Part shown: positions 31,633 to 55,071 of the stretch, piece after piece
Position numbering within the stretch: the stretch's first letter is position 1
Layout of the letters: the number at the start of each line of letters is the position of its first letter
From: Entophlyctis helioformis
Lineage: Eukaryota; Chytridiomycota; Chytridiomycetes; Chytridiales; Chytriomycetaceae
Direction: 5' to 3'
DNA: 64,000 bases
Assembly (NCBI GenBank): GCA_025526915.1
Contig: JAHLKH010000010.1
Span: 1 to 64,000 of the forward strand
Position numbers and translations under genes: made by a program
Notes under the pieces: model-generated
Databases searched by the model: none
What the model saw: the letters and a program-made list of their open reading frames with translations, nothing else
Told to the model about the DNA's origin: nothing

Positions 31633-32803
31633 TCAGATTACACAGGACGAAATGAACAGATCATAATGAGGCTGGTAATGACTGGCTGGATTGGCCAGAA
31701 GCATGTCGATGCAGACGGCACGGCCAAGATCCATCCGGTCTCGTACTACTCGCGCAAGCTCAACGATGCGGAACGCAACTACCCGACCCACGAGCGCGAG
31801 ATGCTGGCGATCGTGGACACCTGCGACAAGTACCGGCACTACCTGCTCAGCGTGCACTTCACTATCCACACCGACCATGCATCGCTGCGCTGGATCTCGA
31901 CGCAGCCCAAGCTGTCGTACCGCCAGGCTCGCTGGATCATGGAGCTGCAAGAGTTTGATGCTGTGGTCCAGTACATCCAGGGCGGTGAGAACCACCTGGC
32001 TGACATGCTGTCGCGCCATGTGACTGTTGCCCCGCACTGCGCTCGATGCCGCTCGACGGTGGATGTGTCCGCCCTGACGACGGTCACCTCTGGCATCGCT
32101 GCTCGCATCCGTCCGCTGCTGGCTGCCGACCCGTTCCTGCTCAACGTCGCTCGCTGGAAGGCCGATCCTGCTGATGCTGCTGCACACGAGCGTCTGTTGG
32201 CAGCCAAGCTCGAGCTGGTCGACGGCCTGTGGTTCTACGAGGGTCGCATGTACATCCCAGAGGGTCAAGTGCGCACCGACCTGCTCACCTCGTACCACGA
32301 GCCGCCTCATGCCGGCCACCAGGGACACGCCCGCACTGTTCGCCGTCTGCGTGCGCACTACTACTGGCCGGACATGGCTGCGTCGGTCGGTCGCTTTGTG
32401 GGCTCGTGCGACACCTGCCAGCGGTTCAACTCGTCGACGCAGGCTCCTGCCGGTCTGCTGCAGCCGCTGCCCATCCCTGCTGACCGCTTCCAGTCTGTGG
32501 CCTGCGACATTGCGTTCATGCCCATGTCGGACGAGGGCAACGACGCTGTGTTTGTGGTTGTGGATCGCCTGACAAAGCTTGTCAAGTGCGTGCCGACGCG
32601 ACGCGATGCGACTGCCGAGGATCTTGCCGCGCTGTTCCTCAACCGATGCGTGCTTGCTGGCCACGGCCTGCCGTCGTCTATCGTGTCGGACCGCGACGCT
32701 CGCTTCCTGTCTGCCTTCTGGACGGCGCTCTGTGCGGCGCTGGACATTGAGCAGGTCATGGCAACGGCCCGCCACCAGGAGACCGACGGCCAGTCTAAGT
32801 CGG
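31633..32803 (+). mobile_element. Ty3/gypsy pol fragment: partial RNase H and integrase
   Basis: One open frame covers the C-terminal half of RNase H (HPVSYYSRKLNDAERNYPTH, then TDHASLRWI and ENHLADMLSR), the HHCC zinc-binding module of integrase (YHEPPHAGHQGH with CDTCQRF), and most of the catalytic core with the acids in ACDIAF, VSDRDARF and HQETDGQSK. Reverse transcriptase, protease, the integrase C-terminus and both LTRs are missing. The frame runs on past 32803 into unrelated DNA next to the PFKFB stop codon. This is a dead fragment whose frame is nevertheless open. Confidence 0.85.
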
Positions 32804-32835
32804 CACAGGTTCAGTTGGATGGATCAGCTCTGTCA

Positions 32836-34743
<1,908 letters not shown>

Positions 34744-35038
34744 GGGCACGGCCAGCGGGCTGTCGCCGTCGGCTCCACCATGCACGACCGTCTTGATGCG
34801 CAGGCCCGACGCGGCCGCAGAGGCGGCGGCAGCAGCGGCATCGATGGCAGCAGACGCGGCAATGGAGGGCGACGTGGCATCGGCTGCCCTCGGAGCGCCT
34901 GCGAGGCCTTGCTGGAAGTCTGGCCGCTCATTCGTTTGGTGGTTGCTGGATGCTTGCTGCCTGTCGTCCGTTGTGCGGTTCGTCACACAGATCTGAGTTG
35001 AGAAACCGGCAAACAAACAAACCCAGTTGGCTCGCAAG

Positions 35039-36877
35039 ATGGATCCATCCAAGCCGGACGGGCAGCCACAGGGGCAGCATGTCGTCGATGTGCAGACAGA
35101 CGAGCTGGAGGACAGCCAGATGAGCCAACAGCAGCCGGTCGGCGGCAGCAGCAGCAGCAGCGGCAGCAACAGCAAGGACAGCAACAACGGCAGCACGCAC
35201 AATGCGTCGAATTCGCTGCTGCTTGATCTGCATCTGCCAGCACGACAGGAGCCGCCTGCCATCATGCTGACCGAGCCAACGCCACTCCAAGGCTCTGCCC
35301 CCTTATCGCCTGCATCAGACCAGCTGCCCGCGCCTCCAACGCCGCAGCTGCCAGACGAGTCGGCGGCCCCAGGGTCCCACGTCGCGTCCATCAACGCGAC
35401 AGCATCAAGTGCCGGTCCTTCTGGCGTCGTTGTGTTGCGCGAGATCCCGCAAGACATCGCTCTCAGCCATGCCGACCACGGCCACGGCCACGGACATCGA
35501 GCAAGTCACCAGACGACAGCTAGCCATGCTCAGCAGCACGACCACATCCAAGCCACAGCAGCAGCCAGCAGCAGCAGCAGCAGCAGCAACAGGAGCCGAT
35601 CCAGGCATTCCTCCGCGGCCGAAACCATCTGGCATCCATGTCGTCACGCGGCTGAGTGGACAGGGCCACGGCGATGCAGCAGATGGCAGTCCTGAATCCA
35701 TTGTGCCAAGCGAGACAAGCACGGCGCCGGGATCGCACCACACGAGCGTGACGTCGACCCACAAGCACAGCCACCATAGCCACAATCACAACCATGGTCA
35801 TGGTCACGGCCACGGCCACCACAGTCACCAGCACCAGCATGGGTCAAACAGCACGGTGCATCAATCCCAAAGCCATGGACACTCGGTGAATAAGCCACTT
35901 GCCGATATCAAGGATGCGGCTGCGAAAGAATCAGCGGATGCGCTGCTGGGCGGCACCAAGGGCAGCCTCCGTGGCAGTATCGAGCCGATGGGCCAAACTC
36001 CCTGCGATCGCGGTGCAAGCCAGAACGCGACGGCTGTTGATCCGAACGATGCCCCTCAAGGCGGGCCGGGCGGCTATGGCCACTCCAAGAAAAGCAGCGA
36101 AAAGTACGGCGGCGATTTGTCAAAGTTTGAGCATCTGCTGGTCTACACCAAGGCGTCGCCACTCCCGAGTATCTTGCAGACAGTCCGCGAGGTGCGGTTT
36201 GTGCTTCGGTTCTTCCAACTGGTGCTTTCTGCAGGTGAGTGCCATGGGCGTACGTTGTGGTTGCATTGGATGCTGACATTTGATGCAATGCTGCCGTGAT
36301 GGGTCAGGGGCGTTCATTGGCATTGGCATTGCATCGTTTGACGGGCAGTACACGTCTGCTATCCAAGGCATGTCGGGCATCAATGCGCTCTGTCTGACAT
36401 CCATTTCGTCCGTGGTAAGCTCGGCGTCTCTAATTGCCGAGAGTCAATGGGACGCGACTGACTCGCACAATGTGTTGCGTGCAGTTTGTGTCGCTCTGCT
36501 GCATGTTCCTGTACGCGTTTCCGGGCATGATGGGCGTGCCGCCACACCGCCACGGCTGCTTTTCACGGGTCGAAGTTGCGATTGATGTTGTCTTTGTCGG
36601 CCTTTGGCTTGGATCGTCCACCAAGATTGCCATGTTTGGCAAGTGCCCGCGCGAGTCGTTTGTCCTTGCGCCAAACGGATCGGGTATCCTCACCATCATG
36701 GAAACGTCGTACGCCTGTGGCTCATGGATGTTCACGATCCTGTCGGCATATGCAGCCATGTCGCTGTTCCTGGCCACGCTTGCCATGGGCGTCTACGACC
36801 TGAAGCGACAGGACCGCGCCGACATTGCCGAGCGGCACAACATGATCATGTTTGCTCGTGGCAACTGGATGGATTAG
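35039..36877 (+). CDS. MARVEL-like four-span membrane protein with His-rich N-terminus
   Basis: Exons 35467-36234, 36308-36414 and 36485-36877 are firm. A first exon 35039-35408 joins in frame if a 58-base intron with a weak GTGCCG donor is used; otherwise translation starts at 35469. The full form is 545 residues. A long disordered region contains a His/Gly block (HSHHSHNHNHGHGHGHGHHS). Spans follow: VRFVLRFFQLVLSAGAFIG, FVSLCCMFLYAFPG, VEVAIDVVFVGLWLGSS and FTILSAYAAMSLFLATLAMG, which fits a MARVEL-type tetraspan. Its ligand is unknown. The His block could bind metal ions. Divergent from the PFKFB gene. Confidence 0.72.
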
Positions 36878-37221
36878 CCAGCCCCTTCAGCCGCACCGGC
36901 CGTGTGGCTTTGTTTGTTTGGTCGGGCACTTTGAATGAACGCTGCTGTTTCGGCTTTCCACAACACTCGAATTGCTGGTATGTGCCATGACGGAAACGGC
37001 TGCTGTCGCCCGCCTGCACGACCGACAACCAACTGACCATGATCGGATGCTCTGCGTGAATGCACGAGCAGGACATCAACATGGACTCTGCTGTGCGTCC
37101 TTGCCTGAACAACCTGCCTACCGGCTGCCAGCGGCTCTGCTGATGAAGCGAGCGCCTGCCGTCTGCTGCGTCGTGGCGGCGTGAGTCGACTAACAGACCC
37201 GGCCTGCACCTCTTTCTGTGC

Positions 37222-37225
<4 letters not shown>

Positions 37226-37257
<32 letters not shown>

Positions 37258-37308
37258 CTGCATCTCCCTGCATCTCCCTGCATCGCTCTGCATTGCTCTG
37301 CATGCTCA
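37226..37308. repeat. CT repeat and CATCTCCCTG repeats in a Pho88 intron
   Basis: About 14 CT units are followed by tandem CATCTCCCTG/CATCGCTCTG units, forming a pyrimidine-rich stretch directly before the acceptor at 37309. Confidence 0.8.
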
Positions 37309-37309
37309 G

Positions 37310-38442
37310 TTCATCAACATCGGTGTCGTCTTTGGTGTCGTCCAAGTGGTATGTCTGGCTGCGTCATGAAGTGACTATTGTGCCGCCGTGTCCTTGATTC
37401 CCAGCGAGCCTGCAGACTCGAGGCGTGCGAGCAGAACGAGTTGTGCGAGTTGTGCGGCGGCTGCGACAAGTGCCTCGCCTGCACGCTCTGCTGCCCATGC
37501 GCCTGTTATCGGCCGGGCTTGGCAGGCAGCGTCACTCCCAGCGTGCATGCTTGCTTGCCTGCTGTCCTCGCAGGCTTGGGCCGGCTCGCTGACGCCGTCT
37601 GTGATTCTTGCGATTCGTTGCGCCTCTTCAACCAACGCCGGCACTGGCACTGACCGTGTTGGACTGACCTTGCTCGCGGCAGGCCAACTACTTCAAGGTC
37701 GACACTCCGGAGAACACCCCCTACATCCGCATCGCTTATGCATTCTCGCAGCTGCTCATTGCGGCCGTCTTTGTGTACATCTACCTCCGTATCAAGGCCA
37801 AGGCCGGTGAGTCCGCCGCCCTTGTGGCTTTGTCAGCAAGCCGAGCGAAGCGCGACTGACGTATGCTCCACCACATGGACAGACAAGACGCAGCTTGTGT
37901 ACACGGACAACAAGAGCGCCTTTTCGTTCATGGCTCCTGCCTCGTAAGCCCATGCTGCTCTGACGGTGCATGCCGTCGTGGATGTGCGTGCTGATGTATG
38001 CACATTGCCATTCCAACCATTGCGAATCGCGGCCCAGGGACGCCGAGATTGTCAAGACCACTGTCCAGGAGTTTGACCAGGAGCAGCTGCAGACGTCGAT
38101 CACGCAGACCCTGACGGCGGCCGCTATTCTGATTTTTGTGCACGTCCAGTGGGGATACCTCCGCCCGCTGTTCCTGCAGTCGATCATGTCGCTCCGCACC
38201 ATCTGGACCAGCCAGCTGTTCCAGATCCACGTCCTTGGCCAGCCGGCAACAGGCAAGCTTGCGCGTCCGTGGAAGCCCGCTCCCTCTGGGTAAGCTGGAC
38301 TCGCTGTGTCTTGCATGGCCGCACAGATGCAGGCTGCAAGCTGACACGGTGGTGCATCAGTGGCTCTGCGTCGCTCACCAAGAAGGAGATCAAGGCCAAG
38401 GAGCGCAAGGAGCAGAAGAAGAAGGTCAACCGCATCGACTGA
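37310..38442 (+). CDS. Pho88/SND3-family ER membrane protein (first exon not resolved)
   Basis: Exons 37310-37348, 37683-37806, 37883-37943, 38038-38289 and 38361-38442 join in one frame to about 185 residues; the short exon with the start codon lies upstream and I could not fix it. Family features are FINIGVVFGVVQV, IRIAYAFSQLLIAAVFVYIY, the TTVQEFDQEQLQT block, LTAAAILIFVHVQWGYLRPL and FLQSIMSLRTIW, then the conserved QIHVLGQPATGKLARPWKP. The C-terminus is Lys-rich. In yeast Pho88 (Snd3) works in SRP-independent targeting to the ER and affects phosphate-transporter maturation. All five splice junctions are canonical. Confidence 0.88.
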
Positions 38443-38971
38443 GGGATGCCGCCTGGATGATAATGAAGAGAGTTGCTTGCTTTCTGGCCGCATCAGTCTT
38501 GCTGGCTTGCTTGCTTGCTTGCCTGCCTGCCCGCCTGCCGCATCTCGCTTGCTGCATCTCGCTTGCTGCACTCCCACGCACGTCACAGCAGCCAATTTTG
38601 CATGCGGCGCCGACAGCGCTGTGACAGCACTGTGACAACACCCTCGGGCCAATCAGCGCGCGCCGTTGCGAACGTGTGCCGCGCTCGCCAGCCACGCGCC
38701 CACGTGCACCGGCCATTGGCGGGCGGCAGAAGGCGCATTCCCTGGCGCCTGTTGCCAATCGCCTGTTGGCTGCTGCCTGCCGCCTGCCTGCGTGTGCCGC
38801 CTGCGTGTGCTGCCTGCCGCCTGTTGCCTGCCGCCAATCGCCAATCGTCGGATGCTGCCGCCCGCCCAGGCCGCCTAAGGCGCAGCCGGCACTTTCCCGC
38901 TGCTTTGCCCGCAACCACCAGCCGCCCACCACCAACCGCACACGCCCACCACCAGCCGCCCACGCCCGCAG
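38443..38971. other. Gene-free GC-rich interval before the zinc-finger gene
   Basis: Contains GCTTGCTTGCTTGC and CTGCCTGCCGC repeats and the promoter of the zinc-finger gene. No coding sequence is supported; long open frames here are artefacts of GC-rich repeats. Confidence 0.5.
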
Positions 38972-40786
38972 ATGGACATTCTCGCCGCTGCCGCCGTCCA
39001 CACGCACCGCGCCGACGACGGCCCGCCGTCGCCCCTGTCGTCGCTGCCGTCGGCGTCCGCCGCCCTCTCGCCGCCCGCATCGCTGGCGTCCACCACCACC
39101 AGCTGTGGCCCCGCCACCAGCACCAGCACCAGCACCGGCTCCGGCCCCGTCGACGCCAGAGGTCCAACGTCGCGCCCCCAGCCGCTCGAGCCCAAGCAGA
39201 CGTACAGCCCAATGCTGTCGCACCCCCACTCGCACTCGCACTCGCACTCGCACCCGCTGCCCTCGCTGCTGTACCCGTCGCCCGCGCTCTCGGGCAACTC
39301 GCCCTTCCTGGCCCCGCTCGGCAGCCCGCATTTCAACCAGCAGCAGCACCGGCTGCACTTCTCGCCCATGTCGCTGCCGCGCTCGGCCCAGCTGCCCCCC
39401 TTTATCCCGCCGCTCCCCTCGGCGCACCACAGCCTGCAGTCCATGGCGCATGCCAGCATCTCCGGCGGCAGTGCTGGCCCCAATCGCCTGCCCAGCCTGT
39501 CGCTTCCTGCGTGTCTGCCCGTCTCGGACGTATCGCCTGCTGCCCAGCCGATCCCCCCGCAGCACCAGCAGCAGCCCATGCGCCCGACTCAGCTGTTCCT
39601 CGACCACCACCACCACCACCAGCACAAGCAACAGCACCACCAGCACCAGCACCAGCACGACCAACATCCCAGCCACGGCACGACTATTCAGCAAGCGCGA
39701 ACGTGCTCGCCGACAAGCGTGTCAATGGCCAATCTCGTTGCCGATTCATCGCACGAGTCCCACGTGCACCACAGCCTGGAAACCCAACTGACAAATGCGT
39801 CGGCCGTCTTCTCCGCTGCGGGCGCGGCGCCTTGCCTGCGTCGCACGCTCAGCCAAGCATCGTGCACATCTGCGGTCCCAGCTAGCCCGGGCGCGGGCGC
39901 TGCGTCGCTCCTCACCACTCTCGCCACCAGCCAATCAGCCCACAGCACGTCCACGATGCGCACCGGCCGGTTCACTCCCACACAGCCCCCCAACACGCCC
40001 ATCGGCCTGGCGCCCTCGGCATCGGCCCTGTCGTCATCGGGGTCCGTGTCGCCGCACTCGGTCTCGTCGCCCGTGTCGTCGACGTCGGCATCGTCTTACA
40101 TTCCCGACACGGCCAGCTCCATCTCGTCGGAAACCTCGAGCATCGTCCGCACCCGTGCACCGACAACACCCGCTTCTGCTGCCACTCCTGTCACCGTCGC
40201 GGCTCCTGCTCCCAGTGCGGGCATCCGCACCGAGCAGACCCTTGTCTCGCGCCGCCCTGCATCCACATCCGCATCCGCATCGCGTCCTGCCGCCAGGCCA
40301 TTCAGCCGCAGCAACAGTACCAGCAAGAACAGCCTTGACGACGGAGATGACGACGAGATCATGGGCGATGTGGACATCACAACGGGCATCACCAAAACGA
40401 CGGCGAGCGGCAAACGCATGTTCATGTGCGCGTTTCCGGGATGCACGCAGGGTTTCACGCGGCGACAGAACCTGCGCTCGCACGTGACGATCCACACCAA
40501 CGAGCGGCCACACCCTTGCATGAAGTGCTCGGCAACGTTCCGGCGACGACAGGAGCTGCTCAGACACGAGCGGAGCGTGCACGCGCCGCCTGGTGTCAAG
40601 AATTTCCAGTGCTCCAACTGCCTGCGGCTCTTTGGCCGTGCCGATGCCCTCAAGAGACACACGATTGCCAACGGCGGCACGCCGGGCGAGGGCGGATCGG
40701 CACCGTGGGCATGCACCCAGCCCAAGTCTGCCATCGCTGCTCGCGGATCCTTGCCCTCGGCCGAGGATGACCAGCCAGACACGTGA
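38972..40786 (+). CDS. C2H2 zinc-finger transcription factor
   Basis: A single exon encodes 604 residues. Residues 1-470 are disordered and rich in Ser, Pro, Thr, His and Gln, with His repeats (HSHSHSHSHPLP; FLDHHHHHQHKQQHH). Three zinc fingers follow near residues 487-575. Finger 1 (CAFPGCTQGFTRRQNLRSHV then TIH) and finger 2 (CMKCSATFRRRQELLRHERS then VH) are complete. Finger 3 (CSNCLRLFGRADALKRH) has both Cys and one His but no second His at the normal spacing. The arrangement of a long Ser-rich region plus C-terminal fingers is usual for fungal sequence-specific regulators. The DNA target is unknown. No frame break is seen. Confidence 0.88.
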   Translation: MDILAAAAVHTHRADDGPPSPLSSLPSASAALSPPASLASTTTSCGPATSTSTSTGSGPVDARGPTSRPQPLEPKQTYSPMLSHPHSHSHSHSHPLPSLLYPSPALSGNSPFLAPLGSPHFNQQQHRLHFSPMSLPRSAQLPPFIPPLPSAHHSLQSMAHASISGGSAGPNRLPSLSLPACLPVSDVSPAAQPIPPQHQQQPMRPTQLFLDHHHHHQHKQQHHQHQHQHDQHPSHGTTIQQARTCSPTSVSMANLVADSSHESHVHHSLETQLTNASAVFSAAGAAPCLRRTLSQASCTSAVPASPGAGAASLLTTLATSQSAHSTSTMRTGRFTPTQPPNTPIGLAPSASALSSSGSVSPHSVSSPVSSTSASSYIPDTASSISSETSSIVRTRAPTTPASAATPVTVAAPAPSAGIRTEQTLVSRRPASTSASASRPAARPFSRSNSTSKNSLDDGDDDEIMGDVDITTGITKTTASGKRMFMCAFPGCTQGFTRRQNLRSHVTIHTNERPHPCMKCSATFRRRQELLRHERSVHAPPGVKNFQCSNCLRLFGRADALKRHTIANGGTPGEGGSAPWACTQPKSAIAARGSLPSAEDDQPDT

Positions 40787-41167
40787 GCGTGGCGGTCTGC
40801 CCCTGCATCCCTCTTTTGCTCTCTCGCGCCTCACTATTACTATCCCCCATTATCCCTCACTTTATCTTATTGCTCTTTTCAATATATCTGACCGACTTCG
40901 AAGGTGTGACTTCGAAGATGTGACACTATATTCACATGGTGGGCCAGACTGGCCATCGTTTCGGAGCAAGCTTGCATTGGCCAAACAGGAGCCTCTGAAG
41001 GATGCGTGCCAGCCATTCCACCACCGCCTATGGAGATGCAGAAGCCTCGACCATCTCGACTCTTCACATCAACACTGGTGTTGCATCATCACGCCGTTTA
41101 TCTCGAAAAGCACAATGCCCACCACTCAATGCATCTTGACATCCTCCTTTGCTGCCATCAACACCAA

Positions 41168-42302
41168 TCACTTGCTCTTGTCAATCATGGCCTTTTGGGC
41201 GACATACGCCTTGAGACGGATGCTCTGGATCTTGATAAAGCCCTCGCTGTCGGACGGGTTGAAGCCGCCAGCCTCGTCCATGGACGCGATCTTGGCATCG
41301 TAGAGCGATGTCTTGGACGTGCGGCCCTCGACCACGACATTGCCCTTGTACAGCTTGACTGTTTTTGCACGCCAGTGTCAGTCAAAGCGAGTGCGCAACG
41401 AACAGCTCGTCAGAGCAGGGGGGTGCAGAGACACGTACGCTTGACCACGCCATTGACGGCACGCTGCGAAAAGTCGACGCTGGTCATGAGGAACTCGCGC
41501 TCGGCAGAGTACCAGAACCCGTTGTAGACAAGCTCGGCCAGACGCTGGGCATAGCTGTCCTTGAGTCTGCGCACCTCACGGTCCAGGGTGAGGCCCTCGA
41601 GGTCCACGTGCGCCGCACGAAGGATCGTGCCTCCGGGCGTCTCGTAGCAGCTGGCAGCCGACACACCAGTCAGTCACGCAAATGAGCCGAGCACATGCTT
41701 TGGGCGACAAGCGTCCACATACCCGCGCGACTTGATGCCAATAAAGCGGTTCTCGACAATGTCGATGCGGCCGACGCCGTGCTTGCGACCGAGCTCGTTG
41801 AGGTACATGAACAGCTCGAGCGCATCCGTGTGCACCGTCGATCCGTCCGAGAGGTTCTCGACCTTTGTCGGCTTGCCCTCGACAAAGTGGATCGCAATGC
41901 GCTCGGGCGTGTTTGGCGCATCCTCGGGATCGACCGTCAGCTTCCACATGTCCTTGGGCGGCGTCGTGTTGGGATCCTCGAGAATGCCGGCCTCGAACGA
42001 GATGTGGAACAGGTTCTCGTCCGTCGACCACGGCTTGGCGGATGTCTGCGCGACGGGGATGTTGCGCTCGGCGGCGTACGCAAGCAGCGCCTGGCGGCCA
42101 GGGAATCGCTCGTAGAACTCTGCAGCCAACAGCCAACAGCATGCGGCACATACGGCACACGGCACGTGCCGCATCGAGTCATCCAGGTCAGATGCGATGG
42201 ATGCGATGGATGGGATGGATGCGGTGGATGCAAATGCAGCACTCACCGGGGTTGCGCCACGGGGCAATGACCTTGATGTCGGGACACAGGGCGTAGTAGG
42301 CG

Positions 42303-42338
<36 letters not shown>

Positions 42339-43145
42339 CACCCGTGCGACACGTACGCGCAGCCCTCTTGCTTGGCCAGCTCAATCTGTCGCAACGGCAG
42401 CAGCAACGGCAGCAGCAACGGCAGCAGAAGCCATTCGCACGCACGCGTCAATGTTCATCCAAGGCTTCGACGGCACGTGCGGGCGTGGCACGAGTCATCC
42501 GTGTCAGCCAGCAGGCATGCAGGGACGTACTTGGCGGCGGGCAATGACCGGGCGAGCGATGGAGGTGCCGAGCAGGTACACGCCCTGCAGCGTGCAAGCG
42601 GGTCGGCGGGCAGCAGGCAGCAGGCGGCGTGCGATGGCAGAGCGTGTGAGCAGCAGTGCGAGGCGATGTTGCGGCACACGGCGGCTGGTGGACGCACCTC
42701 GTACAGCAGGTTGGCCTGGATGGCGGGCCAGACCAGGTCCTCGACAAACTCTTTGCGGAGATCCTGGTGGTGGTGGTCGTGGTGGTCGTGGTGGTCGATG
42801 GGCGGCGATGCGATGCGATGCGATACAGGTGAGATGCAGGCAGGCAGGCAGGCAGGCAGGCAGGAAGGCAGGAAGGCAGACGAGCAACAGGCACACACAT
42901 GCACGCACCTCGATAAAGACCTTGGTTGCACCAATGGCGAGGGCCTTGGTGCGGGCGGCCTCAAAGTCCTCGTCCTGGCCGATGTTGGCGAGATACGCAA
43001 TCACCTCGTAGCCCTGCTCGATGAGCCAGACCATGATGCACGACGTGTCCAGGCCGCCCGAGTACGCAAGGAGCACGCGGCCCTTGCTGCCCGCGGCGGG
43101 CACGCTGTTGCTGTTGCTGTTGATGCTGCTGTTGTTGGTCATCAT
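41168..43145 (-). CDS. ARG1: Argininosuccinate synthase
   Basis: Seven exons on the minus strand (42909-43145, 42698-42763, 42531-42584, 42247-42385, 41723-42119, 41439-41650, 41168-41358) give 431 residues with every junction in frame. It condenses citrulline and aspartate with ATP to argininosuccinate in arginine synthesis. Motifs are the PP-loop [58 protein letters not shown], the aspartate/citrulline site [13 protein letters not shown], and [17 protein letters not shown]. The N-terminus carries an extra Asn/Ser stretch of about 15 residues before the P-loop. Introns contain CAGG and CGGCAG repeats. The start at 43145 was chosen over an upstream in-frame ATG at 43166. Confidence 0.95.
42838..42884. 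repeat. CAGG tetranucleotide repeat in an ARG1 intron
   Basis: About eight CAGG units with two CAGGAAGG variants lie in the first intron of the argininosuccinate synthase gene. Confidence 0.85.
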
Positions 43146-43212
43146 TGGTTCAAGGTTGCGGTTCAAGGTTGCGGTTCAAGTTGCGATGGCAACCTTGGGC
43201 CTTTATTCCAAT

Positions 43213-53776
<10,564 letters not shown>

Positions 53777-53993
53777 GCGACCGGGGCTAAGGGCAGCGGG
53801 TCTCTACGCAATGCGGCGGTCGTGTATGTGGGATGGGTCAGCCAGGCAGTACACACGCAATGACCGTGAGTGGCAAGGAACCATCAAGCATCAGAGGTGA
53901 TGCAGGGATGGTGGATGCATGCATGCAGGGATGGGCAACCAACAGTGGCGCAGCCATCGACAGCAACACGCAGATGGACGGTTGGATGCGTAC

Positions 53994-54498
53994 CTGGATG
54001 GGCTCGTCCGGTGTGCTGGCTGAGGGGAGGCCCAATCCAGAGGCGTTCTGCCGTGGCTGCTGCTGCCGCCGCTGATGCTGCTGCTGATGCCGATGGTAGC
54101 GGTGGCTGTGGCAGCTCAGCCGGCCGAGCGTCCAGCAGACTCCCGAGGCCGGCAAGCGAGGGCGGCAGCTGGTCCAGCAGGTCGTTGATGCGCGGCATGC
54201 TTGGCAACCGCGAGCTCGCGACCAGCAGCGACGCAGATGCAGACAAGGGCGGCTCGGGAGAGATGCTTGGTGTCGGCAGCGCAGGCGCACTGGCTGATGC
54301 TGATTCCTGTTGTCCCGCTGCCTGTCCCGCTGCCTGCGATGCAGCCTGCTCTGCTGCCACGGACACTCTGGGCGAGCTTGGTCCCGCTGAAGCACTGCCC
54401 GACCCGGCCGACCCGCCCGTTGGAGAGCCGGCAGAGGCGGCCACCGACGACGACGAGCCCTTGGCTTTGCTGAACGGCTTCCACGGCCACATGGACAT
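53994..54498 (-). CDS. Possible first exon of the BEACH gene
   Basis: Starts MSMWPWKPFSKAKGSSSS, continues as an Ala/Ser/Pro-rich region with INDLLDQLPPSLAGLGSLLD, and ends at a good donor (CAG then GTACGC). It points toward the BEACH gene, about 220 bases further on, but no acceptor I could find keeps the frame. With the local base losses this cannot be settled. It could also be a separate short gene. Confidence 0.4.
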
Positions 54499-55071
54499 GC
54501 TTGGCTTTGGTCACGGTGCGTTGGGCGGCTGGACAATGGCTGCTGTGGGCTGCTGTGGGCGGTTGAGATGGTTGTGGTTGTGGTGGTTGCTGATGTTGGG
54601 TTATCAAAGTCGAATACCCTTGGTGGGAGCGCTCTGATTGGCTGGCTTGTGCTCGAGAGTCGGGCGCTGATTGGCTGACACTGAGTGAGTGGCACAGCAA
54701 CGTCTCGCTTGGCAAGATCCAGCCTCAACCGCACACCATCAACGAGCCACTGTCTGGGCATTTGGCATCGACTTTACAGGCCAAGGTGGACGGCATGCTG
54801 TGTTTGAGGACTTTATCATCAGGCATCTGCAGTCGTCTGGAGATGCCCATGTGCGTCTAGATATGCCATCCATCCATCCATGCACTAACTGGCAAGATCA
54901 TGCTCGCTGATGTGGGTCACACACTGGCTGACCATGGTGGCTGCTGACTTGAACCAGTGTGGCATGATAAGCTGGCCAAAACGAAGCGGGAAATGTGAGC
55001 GGGTTCATTTCACGGTCAACAGACTTGCAGATGGTTGGAGTGCGACTGGAAAGCGGCAAGCATGGCGGGAA

